A stretch of DNA of 6,201 bases from Betaproteobacteria bacterium (lineage in GTDB: Bacteria; Pseudomonadota; Gammaproteobacteria; Burkholderiales; SG8-39), in assembly GCA_947467405.1 (NCBI GenBank), contig CANIIN010000175.1, positions 1-6,201 of the forward strand, read 5' to 3'. Positions 5,235 through 6,201 of this stretch are shown here, piece by piece (positions within the stretch are counted from its first letter, which is position 1; each line of letters opens with the position of its first letter). The translations under genes were made by a program, and so were the position numbers. Below the pieces are notes generated by a model that was given only the letters and a program-made list of their open reading frames with translations, did not search any database and was not told the origin of the DNA.

Positions 5235-6201
5235 CCCTGCCGGTGGTCGTCACGGTCTGCGGCGATCCCGGCGGTGCCGGGGCGCTGGCGCCAGTGCTGG
5301 AGGCGCTGATTGCGGAAGGGCGAGTGAGCCTGCGCAACTTTGCCTACCGCCAGGCGACGGATATTTTGTTCGCGCGGAACATGTCGTTTACAGCCATTGC
5401 GGCTGGCGCTGACGAAAAATGGATCACCTCGCAACTGGCCGAATGCGGTGCCAGGCTGCTGCTGACCGCAACGTCGTATCGAACCGAAGAGCACGAGAAG
5501 GCTTTCATCGCTGCCGCCAGAGGGTTGGGCCTGCGTTCGATCGCCGTGCTGGATTTCTGGGCCAACTACGGCGTGCGCTTTGCCGACGGTTCAGGTGAGT
5601 TGCGCTACCTGCCGGACCTCATCACCGCCATGGACCAGGCGTCGCGTGACGGCCTCATTGCCGACGGCGTGCCGCCGGATCGCATCGTGATGGCAGGCCA
5701 TCCCGGATTCGACGCCATCACCCGGCAACGCGCCGCGTTCAGCGCTGCGCGACGTTCCGCGCTGAGGACATCACTGGGCACGCCGGATGGCGGACTGCAG
5801 GTTCTGTTTGCCTCGCAGCCATTGCGCGAACTTTATGGCGCTGATGAATCGTCCACCACGTTCCGCGGCTTTCATGAGCATTCGGTTCTCGACGCGGTGA
5901 TTGAATCGCTCGAGGCCAGCGCCAAACTGACGGGCCGCGCCATCCAGCTTGTCGTCCGTCCGCATCCTCGTGAGGAGGCGGAGCCTTACCAGGCGCGGCA
6001 TTCTGCATTAATCGGGATCGTCGTGAGCAAGGATGGTGACGCGCGGGAATGTGCCATGGCTTCCGATCTGGTGATCGGCATGACCACCATGCTGCTGGTC
6101 GAGGCCTGTTACCTCGGCGTGCCGACGGTCAGCCTGCAACCGGACCTGCAACGGCCCAACATGCTTCCGGAGTTGCCTGGATTGGTGATCGTGCGCCGCC
6201 A
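5231..6201 (+). CDS. GT-B-like sugar enzyme, partial at right edge
   Basis: An open frame of 323 codons that leaves the window without a stop. It looks like a GT-B-fold protein of the type found in surface-sugar clusters. Residues 5-19 form a first strand and a glycine-rich turn with CGDPGGAGAL at 10-19. A Rossmann-like N-domain follows, then IADGVPPDRIVMAGHPGFD at 143-161, which resembles the inter-domain segment of polysaccharide glycosyltransferases. The C-domain has LFAS (192-195), VVRPHPRE (241-248) and ASDLVIGMTTML (277-288) followed by VEACYLGVP at 290-298, the usual donor-binding layout in GT-B and UDP-GlcNAc 2-epimerase folds. No transmembrane segment is seen. It lacks the GxGH-type N-terminal signature of PseG. 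Transfer of Pse, another glycosyl transfer, or sugar-nucleotide hydrolysis are all possible. In-frame TGA at 5201 and no other start codon make ATG 5231 the only likely start, though it has no good ribosome site. The gap from pseI is 48 bases. Confidence 0.75.
   Translation, partial: MTLPVVVTVCGDPGGAGALAPVLEALIAEGRVSLRNFAYRQATDILFARNMSFTAIAAGADEKWITSQLAECGARLLLTATSYRTEEHEKAFIAAARGLGLRSIAVLDFWANYGVRFADGSGELRYLPDLITAMDQASRDGLIADGVPPDRIVMAGHPGFDAITRQRAAFSAARRSALRTSLGTPDGGLQVLFASQPLRELYGADESSTTFRGFHEHSVLDAVIESLEASAKLTGRAIQLVVRPHPREEAEPYQARHSALIGIVVSKDGDARECAMASDLVIGMTTMLLVEACYLGVPTVSLQPDLQRPNMLPELPGLVIVRR

Noticed and set aside
4133..5494. Long minus-strand open frame (about 453 codons) opposite pseI
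   Set aside because: It lies antisense to a gene with complete PseI motifs. Its product is rich in Arg, Gln and Ala with no recognisable domain, which is the usual shadow of codon bias in GC-rich genes.

Overview
The window is GC-rich (roughly 60%, estimated by eye) chromosomal DNA from a proteobacterium. Codon use and the gene families point towards a beta- or gammaproteobacterium, but nothing here fixes the genus. It carries five complete genes and one that runs off the right edge. No RNA gene, insertion sequence, CRISPR array or phage gene is visible.

Left part (1-2229): a gene for an exported protein with a FecR-like domain (203-883, +) faces a YhiN/HI0933-type flavoprotein (973-2229, -). 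An 89-bp convergent gap with a UUCG-loop hairpin separates them. These look like ordinary housekeeping or accessory genes unrelated to the right half.

Middle (2230-2751): a 522-bp divergent intergenic region in which I can support no gene. It must contain or precede the control region of the operon to its right. It holds one long inverted repeat and, at its right edge, a six-codon micro-ORF that ends on the start codon of the next gene.

Right part (2752-6201): a tightly packed plus-strand operon for the nonulosonic acid sugar pseudaminic acid (Pse), which typically decorates flagellin, capsule or O-antigen. The order is pseH (N-acetyltransferase), pseF (CMP-Pse synthetase), pseI (Pse synthase, condensing the hexose with phosphoenolpyruvate), then an unfinished gene for a GT-B-like protein. 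pseH/pseF and pseF/pseI overlap by ATGA, so they are probably translationally coupled. The three enzymes cover the acetylation, condensation and CMP-activation steps. PseB (dehydratase/epimerase), PseC (aminotransferase) and PseG (UDP-sugar hydrolase) are not in the window and must be encoded elsewhere, possibly just downstream.

The most interesting points are the last gene, which has a GT-B-like C-terminal half but not the PseG N-terminal signature and could be a transferase or a non-canonical hydrolase; a hairpin that uses the pseI stop codon as its loop and may limit read-through into that gene; and the recurrence of ATGA at all four operon start codons, two of them formed with micro-ORFs. 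I see no clear new defence or mobile system.
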